Both the position numbers and the translations under genes were made by a program. A stretch of 12,341 nucleotides of DNA from Betaproteobacteria bacterium RIFCSPLOWO2_02_FULL_68_150 (GTDB lineage: Bacteria > Pseudomonadota > Gammaproteobacteria > Burkholderiales > SG8-39), in the NCBI GenBank assembly GCA_001771975.1, contig MERE01000012.1:1-12341 (forward strand), written 5' to 3'. Shown here piece by piece: positions 1-6,707 of this stretch. Within the stretch, counting starts at the first letter, position 1. Each line of letters opens with the position of its first letter. The notes below the pieces were generated by a model, which saw only the letters and a program-made list of their open reading frames with translations, made no database searches and had not been told where the DNA came from.

Positions 1-1031
1 CGCATCTTGCCCGCCTCTTTTGCGCCCTGCTCGCTGCCGCAGGCAATGTAGTCCTCGCAGGAGATCACTTCGGCGCGGATGAAGCCGCGCTCGAAGTCAG
101 TATGGATGGTTCCGGCCGCCTCCGACGCGGTCTGGCCGATATGCAGCTGCCAGGCGCGTGCCTCGCGCGGACCGGCGGTGAAGAAGGTCTCCAGCCCGAG
201 CATCTTGTAGGCGGCGCGGATAAAGCGGTTCAGGCCGGGCTCCTCCTTGCCCGCATCGGCGAGAAAGAGCTTCTTGTCCTCTTCCGACATGTCGGCGATC
301 TGCGCTTCGAGCGCGGCGCAGATCGCGACCGCCTCGGCGCCCTCGTCGCGGGCGTGCTGCTCGAGCGCCGCGAGCATCGGGTTGTCGGCGAAACCGTGCT
401 CGGCGACGTTGGCGACGTACAGCGTCGGCTTCATCGTGAGCAGGAACATCGGAGCGAGCACGGCCCGCTCCTCTTTCGTCCACGGCACGGACCGGGCCGG
501 CTTCACCTGGTCGAGCGCGGCTCGCGCTTTTTCGAGCACGGCGACAAGGCGTTGCGCCTCCTTGTCGCCGCCGGTCTGCGCGACTTTGGCGACCTTCGCG
601 AGTTGCTTTTCGACGCTCTGCAGGTCGGCGAGCGCAAGCTCGGTGCTGATGGTCTCGATGTCCGACACCGGATCGACGCGGCCCGTGACATGCACCACGT
701 TCTCATCGATGAAGCAGCGCACCACCTGCGCGATCGCGTCCACCTCGCGGATGTGCGATAGGAACTGGTTGCCCAGGCCCTCGCCCTTGGAGGCGCCCGC
801 CACCAGGCCGGCGATGTCGACGAATTCCACTGCGGCGGGCACCACGCGCTGGGGCTTCACGATCGCGGCAAGCGCGTCGAGCCGCGGATCGGGCACCTGG
901 ACGATACCGATGTTGGGCTCGATGGTGCAGAAGGGGTAGTTCTCGGCGGCGATCGCCGATTTGGTCAGCGCATTGAAAAGCGTCGACTTGCCGACGTTCG
1001 GCAAGCCGACGATGCCGCAGCGCAGGCTCAA
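1..1031 (-). CDS. ychF: YchF/OLA1-family ribosome-associated ATPase, 3' end cut by window
   Basis: YchF is a cytosolic P-loop NTPase of the Obg family that prefers ATP, binds ribosomes and is linked to stress and translation control. The 343 complete codons here lack roughly the last 20 residues of the usual ~363. Visible motifs are the P-loop GLPNVGKST (residues 9-17), the G3 motif DIAGL followed by VAGASKGEGLGNQF, and NVAE at the G4 position. NVAE replaces the GTP-specific NKxD, as in other ATP-preferring YchF proteins. The C-terminal TGS-like part (HTDFERGFIRAEVISCEDY) is present up to the window edge. The start is a TTG at 1031-1029, chosen because the following SLRCGIVGLPNVGKS aligns with the family N-terminus (E. 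coli MGFKCGIVGLPNVGKS) and AAGGAC lies just upstream. This TTG overlaps the pth stop as TTGA, so coupled translation with pth is likely. Confidence 0.96.
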   Translation of the reverse strand, partial: MSLRCGIVGLPNVGKSTLFNALTKSAIAAENYPFCTIEPNIGIVQVPDPRLDALAAIVKPQRVVPAAVEFVDIAGLVAGASKGEGLGNQFLSHIREVDAIAQVVRCFIDENVVHVTGRVDPVSDIETISTELALADLQSVEKQLAKVAKVAQTGGDKEAQRLVAVLEKARAALDQVKPARSVPWTKEERAVLAPMFLLTMKPTLYVANVAEHGFADNPMLAALEQHARDEGAEAVAICAALEAQIADMSEEDKKLFLADAGKEEPGLNRFIRAAYKMLGLETFFTAGPREARAWQLHIGQTASEAAGTIHTDFERGFIRAEVISCEDYIACGSEQGAKEAGKM

Positions 1032-1603
1032 CCCTTGTCCTTGGTGTGCAGCTTGAGCATCGCCCCCTGCAGGTCGCCGGCAAGGCACAGCGGCAGCACC
1101 TGCAGCGCGTTGTCGATGGCGCCATCGATCGCGGCGCGGTCTTCGGACGAGGGCTTGTGCAGGACGTAGTCGTGCACCAGGTCCTTGTCCCCGGGATGGC
1201 CGATGCCAAGGCGCAGGCGCCAATACTCGTGCGAGCCGAGCTTCTGCGAGATGTCGCGCAGGCCGTTATGACCCGCGATGCCGCCGCCCAGCTTCATTTT
1301 CGCCACGCCGGGCGCGAAATCGAGCTCGTCGTGGGCTACCAGGATTTCCTCGGGCGCCAGCTTGAAGAATCCTGCCAGCATGAACACCGCGTGGCCGCTC
1401 GCGTTCATGTATGTCTGCGGCACCAGCAGCCACGCACCGCTCGCCGCGTGACGGCCGACGAGCGCCTGGTACTTGGCCTCCTTGCGCAAGACGATACCGC
1501 AGGACACGGCGAAGCGCTCGACGAGCCAAGAGCCCGCGTTGTGCCGCGTGCGCTCGTACTCTTTGCCCGGGTTGCCCAGGCCTACGATGAGTCGGATGGT
1601 CAT
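1028..1603 (-). CDS. pth: Peptidyl-tRNA hydrolase
   Basis: Pth cleaves the ester bond of peptidyl-tRNAs released prematurely from ribosomes and recycles the tRNA in the cytosol. The protein has 191 residues, a normal bacterial length. It opens with MTIRLIVGLGNPGKEYERTRHNAG, containing the conserved Asn11 and the catalytic His21. Asn67 (YMNASG), Asp92 (HDELD) and Asn113 (GGGIAGHNGLRD) complete the known active-site set. It lies 54 bases after rplY and overlaps ychF by 4 bases. Pairing with rplY and ychF is widely conserved and makes sense because all three act at the ribosome. No Shine-Dalgarno sequence is visible before the ATG. Instead a strong hairpin ends 11 bases upstream, so translation may depend on readthrough from rplY or on that structure. 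Confidence 0.97.
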   Translation of the reverse strand: MTIRLIVGLGNPGKEYERTRHNAGSWLVERFAVSCGIVLRKEAKYQALVGRHAASGAWLLVPQTYMNASGHAVFMLAGFFKLAPEEILVAHDELDFAPGVAKMKLGGGIAGHNGLRDISQKLGSHEYWRLRLGIGHPGDKDLVHDYVLHKPSSEDRAAIDGAIDNALQVLPLCLAGDLQGAMLKLHTKDKG

Positions 1604-1614
1604 AAGAAGTGCAG

Positions 1615-1639
1615 CATGCGGCGCGCGGGGCGCCGCATG
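1615..1639 (-). other. GC-rich hairpin in the rplY-pth gap
   Basis: CATGCGGCGC (1615-1624) and GCGCCGCATG (1630-1639) form a perfect 10-bp stem with a 5-base loop. It fills most of the 54-base gap between the rplY stop and the pth start. On the minus-strand transcript it ends 11 bases before the pth ATG. No T-run follows it, so it does not look like a standard intrinsic terminator. It could be an RNA-processing site, a 3' stabiliser of the upstream message or a translation control element. The structure is seen in the sequence; the function is inferred. Confidence 0.6.
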
Positions 1640-1657
1640 AGATGCGCCAGGATCCCC

Positions 1658-2362
1658 TTACTTCTTCTCTTTCTTCTCGCCGCCCTTGTCTGCGGCTTCC
1701 TCGGTCTTCTCGGCAGGCTCGGCCTGCTCCGTCGTCGGCACTTCGGATGCCGCCGGCACGGCTTCGGCCGCCGCCGTTTCTTCCTCCTCGGTCACCAGCG
1801 CCGGGACGATGAGCGTCGCCACCACCGGGTTCTCGTCCCGGTGCAGCACCGGCTCGACGCCCTTGGGAAACTTGAGATCCTTGGCATGGATCGAGTCGCC
1901 CACCTTCATCGCGCCCAGGTCGACCTCGATGAACTCCGGCAGGTCGTCGGGCAGGCAGCTGATGTCGATTTCGTTGACGACGTGGTTCGGCACCCCGCCC
2001 TGCTCCTTGACGCCAGGCGAAGTCTCGGCGTTGAAGAAATGCAACGGCACTTTCATGTGGATCTTGCGGTCGCGCAGCACGCGCTGGAAGTCGACGTGCT
2101 GCACCTGGGCCTTGAACGGATGCATGTTGTAGGCGCGCAGCAGCACCGGCTCGATGGCGCCGTCCAGCTTGACCGTCAGGATCGAAGCGTGGAACTTCTC
2201 GTTGCCGAGGTTCTGGTACAGCTCCTTGTGATCGAGCACGATGTTGACCGGGTCTGCGGTGCCGCCATAGATGATGCCCGGGACCTTGCCCGAGCGGCGC
2301 AGACGGCGGCTCGCACCCGTTCCGTGCACCTCGCGCCTCTCAGCGCTGATTTCGAATTTCAT
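1658..2362 (-). CDS. rplY: 50S ribosomal protein L25, long CTC/TL5 form
   Basis: L25 binds 5S rRNA in the large ribosomal subunit. This is the long CTC form: an N-terminal L25 5S-binding domain (about residues 1-93) is followed by a second beta-rich TL5 C-terminal domain (about 100-190). The N-terminus MKFEISAERREVHGTGASRR and the segments KVPGIIYGG and HVDFQRV are characteristic. Residues from about 191 to 234 form a low-complexity Glu/Ala-rich tail ending in a lysine cluster (EKKEKK), probably disordered. I chose the ATG at 2362 because it gives the family N-terminus and has AGGAG (2370-2374 on the complement) at good spacing; reading further upstream only adds a non-homologous extension. 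It lies 89 bases after prs and 54 before pth, in the same transcription direction. Confidence 0.96.
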   Translation of the reverse strand: MKFEISAERREVHGTGASRRLRRSGKVPGIIYGGTADPVNIVLDHKELYQNLGNEKFHASILTVKLDGAIEPVLLRAYNMHPFKAQVQHVDFQRVLRDRKIHMKVPLHFFNAETSPGVKEQGGVPNHVVNEIDISCLPDDLPEFIEVDLGAMKVGDSIHAKDLKFPKGVEPVLHRDENPVVATLIVPALVTEEEETAAAEAVPAASEVPTTEQAEPAEKTEEAADKGGEKKEKK

Positions 2363-2384
2363 GGTCGTACTCCTGTCTTGGAAT

Positions 2385-2413
2385 CCGCCGGCACCGCGAC
2401 CAGTCGCCGGCGG
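2385..2413 (-). other. Hairpin in the rplY leader
   Basis: CCGCCGGC (2385-2392) and GCCGGCGG (2406-2413) form a perfect 8-bp stem around a 13-base loop in the 89-base prs-rplY gap. Within it GCGAC (2396-2400) and GTCGC (2403-2407) can form a competing smaller stem. On the transcript it follows an ACTTTTTCTCAACC stretch and comes about 20 bases before the rplY ATG, leaving the Shine-Dalgarno sequence free. Candidate roles are RNA processing between prs and rplY, or ribosomal-protein autoregulation. Neither is shown by the sequence. Confidence 0.45.
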
Positions 2414-2451
2414 GGTTGAGAAAAAGTCGTGACTCCGGAATCGGCTGGTCC

Positions 2452-3411
2452 CTATTCGATGAACAGCGAACTCACCGAGTCCTCGGTGTAAATCCTGAGA
2501 ATCGTCTCCGCCAGCAGCCCGGCCACCGATAGCTGGCGGATCGTGGCGCAGCGGCGCGCATCCTCGCGCAACGGGATCGTGTCGGTCACCACCAGCTCGT
2601 CGAGGTCGGAGGCCGCGATGCGCTCGACCGCGCTGCCGGAGAGCACCGGATGGGTGCAATAGGCCACGACCTTGGTGGCCCCTTCTTCCTTGAGCACCTG
2701 CGCCGCCTTGCACAGCGTTCCGGCCGTGTCCACCATGTCGTCCATGATGACGCAGGTGCGCCCCTTCACCTCGCCGATCACGTTCATCACCTCGGTGACA
2801 TTGGCCTTGGGACGGCGCTTGTCGATGATCGCCAGATCGGATTCCAGGCGCTTCGCCAGGGCGCGCGCGCGCACCACGCCGCCGACGTCGGGCGAGACCA
2901 CGATCAGGTCGTCGTAGCGCTGCTTCCAGACGTCGCCGAGCAGCACCGGAGCGGCGTAAATGTTGTCCACGGGAATGTCGAAGAAGCCCTGGATCTGGTC
3001 GGCGTGCAGGTCCATCGTCAGCACGCGCGCCACGCCCACCGAGGCGAGCATGTTGGCGACCACCTTGGCGCTGATCGCGACACGCGCCGAGCGCGGCCGC
3101 CGGTCCTGCCGCGCGTAACCGAAATACGGGATCGCGGCGCTGACGCGCGCGGCCGACGAACGCTTGAGCGCGTCCACCATCACCATCAGTTCCATCAGAT
3201 TGTCGTTGGTCGGCATGCAGGTCGACTGCAGCACGAACACGTCCTTGCCGCGCACGTTCTCCAGGATCTCGATCAGCACCTCGCCGTCGGAGAAGCGGTC
3301 GACGATCGCGCGCCCGAGCGACAGGTTGAGATGCTTCGCCACCTCCTGCGCGAGGCGCGGATTGGCGTTTCCGGTGAACACCATCAGGCGCTCGAGCGGC
3401 ATCGCAGCCAT
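2452..3411 (-). CDS. prs: Ribose-phosphate pyrophosphokinase (PRPP synthetase)
   Basis: Prs transfers pyrophosphate from ATP to ribose 5-phosphate, giving PRPP for purine, pyrimidine, histidine, tryptophan and NAD synthesis. The 319-residue protein is class I by motif and length. Visible features are FTGNANPRLAQEVA near the N-terminus, RFSDGEVLIEILENVRG (39-55), RQDRR (101-105), the metal-binding DLHADQIQGFF (134-144), the flexible catalytic loop KRRPK (198-202) and the PRPP-binding loop DDMVDTAGT (224-232). The ATG at 3411 gives an N-terminus close to E. coli MPDMKLFAGNATPELAQ. A second ATG three codons later (Met4) is a possible alternative, and the Shine-Dalgarno sequence is weak for both. 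It starts 31 bases downstream of the tRNA-Gln gene, so it is probably released by tRNA processing or has a promoter further upstream. Confidence 0.97.
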   Translation of the reverse strand: MAAMPLERLMVFTGNANPRLAQEVAKHLNLSLGRAIVDRFSDGEVLIEILENVRGKDVFVLQSTCMPTNDNLMELMVMVDALKRSSAARVSAAIPYFGYARQDRRPRSARVAISAKVVANMLASVGVARVLTMDLHADQIQGFFDIPVDNIYAAPVLLGDVWKQRYDDLIVVSPDVGGVVRARALAKRLESDLAIIDKRRPKANVTEVMNVIGEVKGRTCVIMDDMVDTAGTLCKAAQVLKEEGATKVVAYCTHPVLSGSAVERIAASDLDELVVTDTIPLREDARRCATIRQLSVAGLLAETILRIYTEDSVSSLFIE

Positions 3412-3442
3412 GTTCGTTTCTAGTCCAGTTCGCGTTGTCAGG

Positions 3443-3520
3443 TGGCTGGGGAGCCAGGATTCGAACCTGGGAATGCCGGAATCAAAATCCGGTGCCTTAG
3501 ACCAGCTTGGCGACTCCCCA
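3443..3520 (-). tRNA. tRNA-Gln (anticodon TTG)
   Basis: The reverse complement folds as a complete cloverleaf. The 7-bp acceptor stem is TGGGGAG/CTCCCCA. The D arm contains GCCAAGCTGGTCTAAGGC. The anticodon stem is CCGGA/TCCGG around loop TTTTGAT (anticodon TTG, reading CAA). The T arm is CCAGG-TTCGAAT-CCTGG. The discriminator is G, and the 3' CCA is encoded. It lies 13 bases after the ispE stop and 31 bases before prs, so it is embedded in the operon and must be cut out of a longer transcript. The ispE-tRNA-Gln-prs order is also known in Pseudomonas and betaproteobacteria. I see no copy of its 3' end nearby that would mark an integrated element. Confidence 0.97.
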
Positions 3521-3533
3521 CCCGTCAAACCTT

Positions 3534-4379
3534 TCAGTTCGCCCAGTCGTGCAGCGGGTGATGCTCCAGGCCGCGAGCCACAAAGCCCTGCATGCCGCCG
3601 GGCAATTCCGCGAGCAGCGCGCGCGCCTCCTCGCTGCTCTCGAACTCCGCAAACACGCAAGCGCCCGAGCCCGTCATGCGCGCATCACTGCGGCGCCTGC
3701 GCAGCCAGTCCAGATGCGTGCCGATCTCGGGGTGCCGGCGCACGGCAACGGCTTCCAGATCGTTGTTTCCCAGGCCGCGGAAAAAGGGCGGTATTCTGAG
3801 TGCTTTCGTGTTACGTGTCAATGTGTTATCGCTGAAGATGGACGCCGTGGCGACATTCACGGGCGGCACCAGCACCAGATACCAGGCACTTGGCAGCGGC
3901 AGCGCCGTGAGCTGCTCGCCGAGCCCTTCGCCGAGCGCGTTCCGGCCGAACACGAACAGCGGCACGTCGGCGCCGAGCTGCAAGCCGAGCCGCATCAATG
4001 CCGCGCGGGATAGCCCCGTATTCCACAGGCGGTTGAGCACCAGTAACACGGTTGCTGCGTCCGATGAGCCGCCGCCCAGTCCGCCGCCCAGCGGCAGGTC
4101 TTTCTCGACGCACAGGTCTGTGCCCTGCGGCGTCCCGGTCTCGGTCTTCAGGAGGCGTGCCGCGCGAATGCACAGATCATCTTCCGGCGCGATGCCCGGC
4201 AGGGGCCGATCGCGGCGGATCTCGCCGTCGGCACGCAAGCGGATTCGCACCCGATCCTGTCGGTCGATCAGCCGGAACACGGTCTGCAGCTCGTGCATGC
4301 CATCGTTGCGACGGCCGAGCACGTGCAGGAGCAGGTTCAGCTTGCCGGGAGCGGGAAACCACTCGACGGCGGGTGTCAT
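3534..4379 (-). CDS. ispE: 4-diphosphocytidyl-2-C-methyl-D-erythritol kinase
   Basis: IspE phosphorylates CDP-methylerythritol in the MEP route to isoprenoid precursors. It is a GHMP-family kinase of 281 residues, normal for the family. The substrate-binding N-terminus PAPGKLNLLLHVLGRR contains the catalytic Lys13. The GHMP ATP loop LPLGGGLGGGSSDAA spans about residues 95-109, and LGADVP carries the catalytic Asp138. TGSGACVF lies near the C-terminus. The ATG at 4379 overlaps the lolB stop as ATGA, which fixes the start and suggests coupling. One oddity is DGMH at residues 26-29, where IspE proteins normally have DGYH. That Tyr (Tyr25 in E. coli) stacks on the cytosine of the substrate, and here it is Met28. 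Otherwise the gene looks intact and functional. Confidence 0.95.
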   Translation of the reverse strand: MTPAVEWFPAPGKLNLLLHVLGRRNDGMHELQTVFRLIDRQDRVRIRLRADGEIRRDRPLPGIAPEDDLCIRAARLLKTETGTPQGTDLCVEKDLPLGGGLGGGSSDAATVLLVLNRLWNTGLSRAALMRLGLQLGADVPLFVFGRNALGEGLGEQLTALPLPSAWYLVLVPPVNVATASIFSDNTLTRNTKALRIPPFFRGLGNNDLEAVAVRRHPEIGTHLDWLRRRRSDARMTGSGACVFAEFESSEEARALLAELPGGMQGFVARGLEHHPLHDWAN

Positions 4380-4924
4380 TTCCACTCCGCGATGGCGAGC
4401 CGCAATTCGATTCCGGGATAGACGAGCGTCAGCCGCGAGGGCAGCAGACCGTCCTCGCGCCAATCCAGATACTCGATCGTCCAGCCGGACTGCTTCAGCT
4501 CGGCAAGGCGCCCGTTTGCACCGCGCCGCGCTTCGAATTCCCCGGCGCCCGGGCGCGCCTGCACCCAATCGGCGAGGCCATCGAGCGGCAGCCGGAAACC
4601 GAGTACCTGTTCGGTCAGCGATTCGGCATCGACCGCGCGATGCTCCTGGCCATCGGGCGCCGTCAGCACCACGCTGCCGCCGGTGCGCACGATGCGGGCG
4701 ACTCCCTGCCCGAGCGAGGTCGTGATCAGCAACTCGTCGCCCAAGCGACCGTGGCGCCAGGCAATGTTGCCCGTTGTCGCCTCGTCGCGGAAACGCACCG
4801 CGATACGGCCCGCGAGCTCGAACTGCAGATCGGCGGCCGGCAAGGACATCTGCATCCCGGCGCAGGCCGATACGAACAGCGCTGCAGCGAGCGCCAGAAC
4901 GCGGGACGCCGGCGGACACTTCAC
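4376..4924 (-). CDS. lolB: Outer-membrane lipoprotein receptor LolB
   Basis: LolB is itself a lipoprotein; it takes lipoproteins from the periplasmic carrier LolA and inserts them into the outer membrane. The 182-residue protein begins with a short charged region, a hydrophobic stretch (RVLALAAALF) and a lipobox VSAC with the lipidated Cys21. Residue +2 is Ala, not Asp, consistent with release to the outer membrane. The mature part has the family pattern: DLQFELAGRIAVRF early, WRH soon after, then LLITTSLGQGVARI, GFRLPLDGLADWVQARP and a C-terminal RLTLVYPGIELRLAI. The start is a GTG at 4924 that overlaps the stop of the upstream TPR gene as GTGA, and the stop overlaps ispE as ATGA. It is therefore coupled on both sides. 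Its place before ispE is a conserved gammaproteobacterial and betaproteobacterial arrangement. Confidence 0.93.
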   Translation of the reverse strand: MKCPPASRVLALAAALFVSACAGMQMSLPAADLQFELAGRIAVRFRDEATTGNIAWRHGRLGDELLITTSLGQGVARIVRTGGSVVLTAPDGQEHRAVDAESLTEQVLGFRLPLDGLADWVQARPGAGEFEARRGANGRLAELKQSGWTIEYLDWREDGLLPSRLTLVYPGIELRLAIAEWK

Positions 4925-6657
4925 TTCCTGAGACGCTTGATGGTGTTTTGCAGCGTTGCGTTTTCCGGACTGGCTTCGGCCGCCTCCTTCCAGACGCGCT
5001 CGGCTTCGGCGCGCTCCCCCATCACCCAGAGGACCTCGCCCAGGTGTGCGCCGATTTCGCCATCCTGGCGGTTGCGCCAGGCGCGACGCAGATAATCCGC
5101 GGCCCCCGTCAAGTCGCCCATGCGGTACAGCACCCAGCCCATCGAGTCGATGATGAAATGGTCGTCGGGCGAGATCTGGAGGGCCCGCTCGATCAGCTTG
5201 CGCGCCTCCGGCAGGCGCTCGTTGCGCTCGGCCAGCGAGTAGCCGAGCGCGTTGTAGGCGTGGGCATGATTCGGCCGCGCCTGGATCAGCTTGCGCAGGT
5301 TCGCCTCGAGCACATCGACCCGCTCCAGCTTCTCCGCGGTCAGCGCGTGGTCGTACAACAGGTCCGGCTGGTCAGGATTGCTTTCGAGCGCGCCGCCGAG
5401 CAGATCGAAAGCCTCGCGATGCCGGTTGGCTTCGCGCAGCAGCTGCGCTTCGGCGATCAAATACTGCACCTGGTGCTCGCCACCGGAGCCGGCGCTGCGC
5501 AGGAAGGTGCGCGCTTCCTCCAGGCGCCCCTGCTTGGCGAGCACGTTGGCGGTTCGCAGTCGCGCCTGCAGCGCCTGCTCGCCGCGCTGGATGCTCTGGT
5601 ACCACTCGATGGCGCGCGGCCAATCCTTCTGCTCCTCCGCCAGTTGCCCCAGCGTAAGTCGCACGCCGTCGGCGTCGCGATGGCCGAGTTCGAGCAGCCG
5701 CTTCAGATTGGTCTCGGCAATTGCATACTCCTTGGCCTGCAGCGCGAGCAGGCCAACGCCGTAGATCGCCTCCCGGTCATCCTTGTGGATTGCCAGCAGC
5801 GCCTGGAACTGCGCACGCGCCTCGGGATAGCGCTTCTCGCCGACCAGCAGGCGGGCGAATCCGAGCCGCGCATCGCGCGTCTTCGGGAACCGTTCCACGA
5901 ACCCGGCCAGGCGCTGCAATGCCGCCTCAGGCGACTTGCGCCGCAGGAGCTGCGCTTCGTACAGCACGGCGTGCTCCCAGTCCGGCCGCAATTCAGCGGC
6001 GCGCCCGAGTTCGCCGAGCGCCAGGGCCTCATCGTTGGCCGCCACCGCCGCCTGCGCCACCGCGAAATGCGCCTCGGGCAATTGAGGGTAGCTCTGCGCC
6101 ACGCGCTGCACCACCCTCAGGTTGACGGCTTTGTCCGGGTTCTGCGCCAGCAGCTGGCCAAGCTGCATGAGGCCGCCGGCCGCACCGTTGCCTTCACCCG
6201 CCAGCAGCTTGGCGATGTACGGCTCGGCCTCGTCGACGCGGCGCGCGCTGACGAGCAGCACGCTGAGCATGCGCAGCGCCTGTGCCGACTGCGGGTCGGC
6301 AGCGTGCCAGACACGCGCCGCTTCGAGCGCGAGTTTCGGTGCGCGCGCGTAGTTCGCGATCTCGACCGCGCGCCGCGCGATGCGCGGATCGTGGGTGCGC
6401 TTGGCCAATTCGAGGTAGGTCTTCGCTGCCAGCGCAGGATCGCCGCGCTGCGCCGCGATCTCTCCGAGCAGCAACTGGTAGAGCATCGGCTCGGTGAGGT
6501 CTTGCAGCGGCAGTTTCTCCGCGGCCTGCGGCTCCACGGCAGCGGCTGACGCAGGCGCGTCTTCGTCCTCGTCATCGGGCTCCGCGACCGTGGTCTGCGC
6601 CAGGACGTTGAATGCAGCGAGCGCCGCAAGCAGCGCGATCAGGACACGAAACGGCAT
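4921..6657 (-). CDS. Periplasmic TPR-repeat protein, LbcA-like
   Basis: This 578-residue protein is built almost wholly of helical TPR-type repeats from about residue 55 to the C-terminus. Clear examples are AHAYNALGYSLAERNERLPEA followed by DSMGWVLYRMGDLTGAADY. A Sec signal peptide (residues 1-20, hydrophobic LIALLAALAAF, predicted cut after VLA) precedes an acidic linker PDDEDED. Position before lolB-ispE-prs, length and the C-terminal TPRs match Pseudomonas aeruginosa PA4667 (LbcA), an outer-membrane lipoprotein that scaffolds the protease CtpA for cell-wall hydrolase turnover. Unlike LbcA, this N-terminus has no cysteine, so it should be a soluble periplasmic protein. The CtpA link is inference only. 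I chose the ATG at 6657 because it puts the signal peptide first. A TTG at 6699 would add a hydrophilic 14-residue extension and overlap the mutM Shine-Dalgarno region. Confidence 0.85.
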   Translation of the reverse strand: MPFRVLIALLAALAAFNVLAQTTVAEPDDEDEDAPASAAAVEPQAAEKLPLQDLTEPMLYQLLLGEIAAQRGDPALAAKTYLELAKRTHDPRIARRAVEIANYARAPKLALEAARVWHAADPQSAQALRMLSVLLVSARRVDEAEPYIAKLLAGEGNGAAGGLMQLGQLLAQNPDKAVNLRVVQRVAQSYPQLPEAHFAVAQAAVAANDEALALGELGRAAELRPDWEHAVLYEAQLLRRKSPEAALQRLAGFVERFPKTRDARLGFARLLVGEKRYPEARAQFQALLAIHKDDREAIYGVGLLALQAKEYAIAETNLKRLLELGHRDADGVRLTLGQLAEEQKDWPRAIEWYQSIQRGEQALQARLRTANVLAKQGRLEEARTFLRSAGSGGEHQVQYLIAEAQLLREANRHREAFDLLGGALESNPDQPDLLYDHALTAEKLERVDVLEANLRKLIQARPNHAHAYNALGYSLAERNERLPEARKLIERALQISPDDHFIIDSMGWVLYRMGDLTGAADYLRRAWRNRQDGEIGAHLGEVLWVMGERAEAERVWKEAAEASPENATLQNTIKRLRK

Positions 6658-6707
6658 GGGCTGCTCAGTGTAGGTATATTTGATGCCCTGCACAAGCAAG
6701 GGGACCC
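6658..6707. promoter_or_regulatory. Divergent promoter region between TPR gene and mutM
   Basis: These 50 bases separate the divergent start codons and should carry the promoters for the long minus-strand operon and for mutM. An AT-rich patch stands out from its GC-rich surroundings. Rightwards, TATATT (6675-6680) is a 5/6 match to a -10 box, with no good -35. Leftwards, TTGCTT (complement of 6694-6699) followed 15 bases later by TATACC is a weak sigma-70 pair. AAGGGGAC just before the mutM GTG is a good Shine-Dalgarno sequence. The exact promoters are uncertain. Confidence 0.4.

Noticed and set aside
1046..2419. Long open frame of 457 codons on the plus strand opposite pth and rplY
   Set aside because: It is antisense to two clear genes. 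Its composition (rich in Arg, His, Leu, Asp) is what an opposite-strand frame in GC-rich DNA gives, and I recognise no motif.
3443..3520. tRNA-Gln as an integration site for an island
   Set aside because: It is embedded between ispE and prs in conserved order, with no integrase gene and no repeat of its 3' end in the window.
4774..6549. 591-codon plus-strand open frame opposite the TPR gene
   Set aside because: The minus-strand frame has a signal peptide, TPR repeats and conserved synteny. The plus frame is a compositional shadow.
6658..6699. Upstream TTG start for the TPR protein
   Set aside because: It would add 14 hydrophilic residues before the signal peptide and overlap the mutM Shine-Dalgarno region. 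The ATG at 6657 gives a normal signal peptide.
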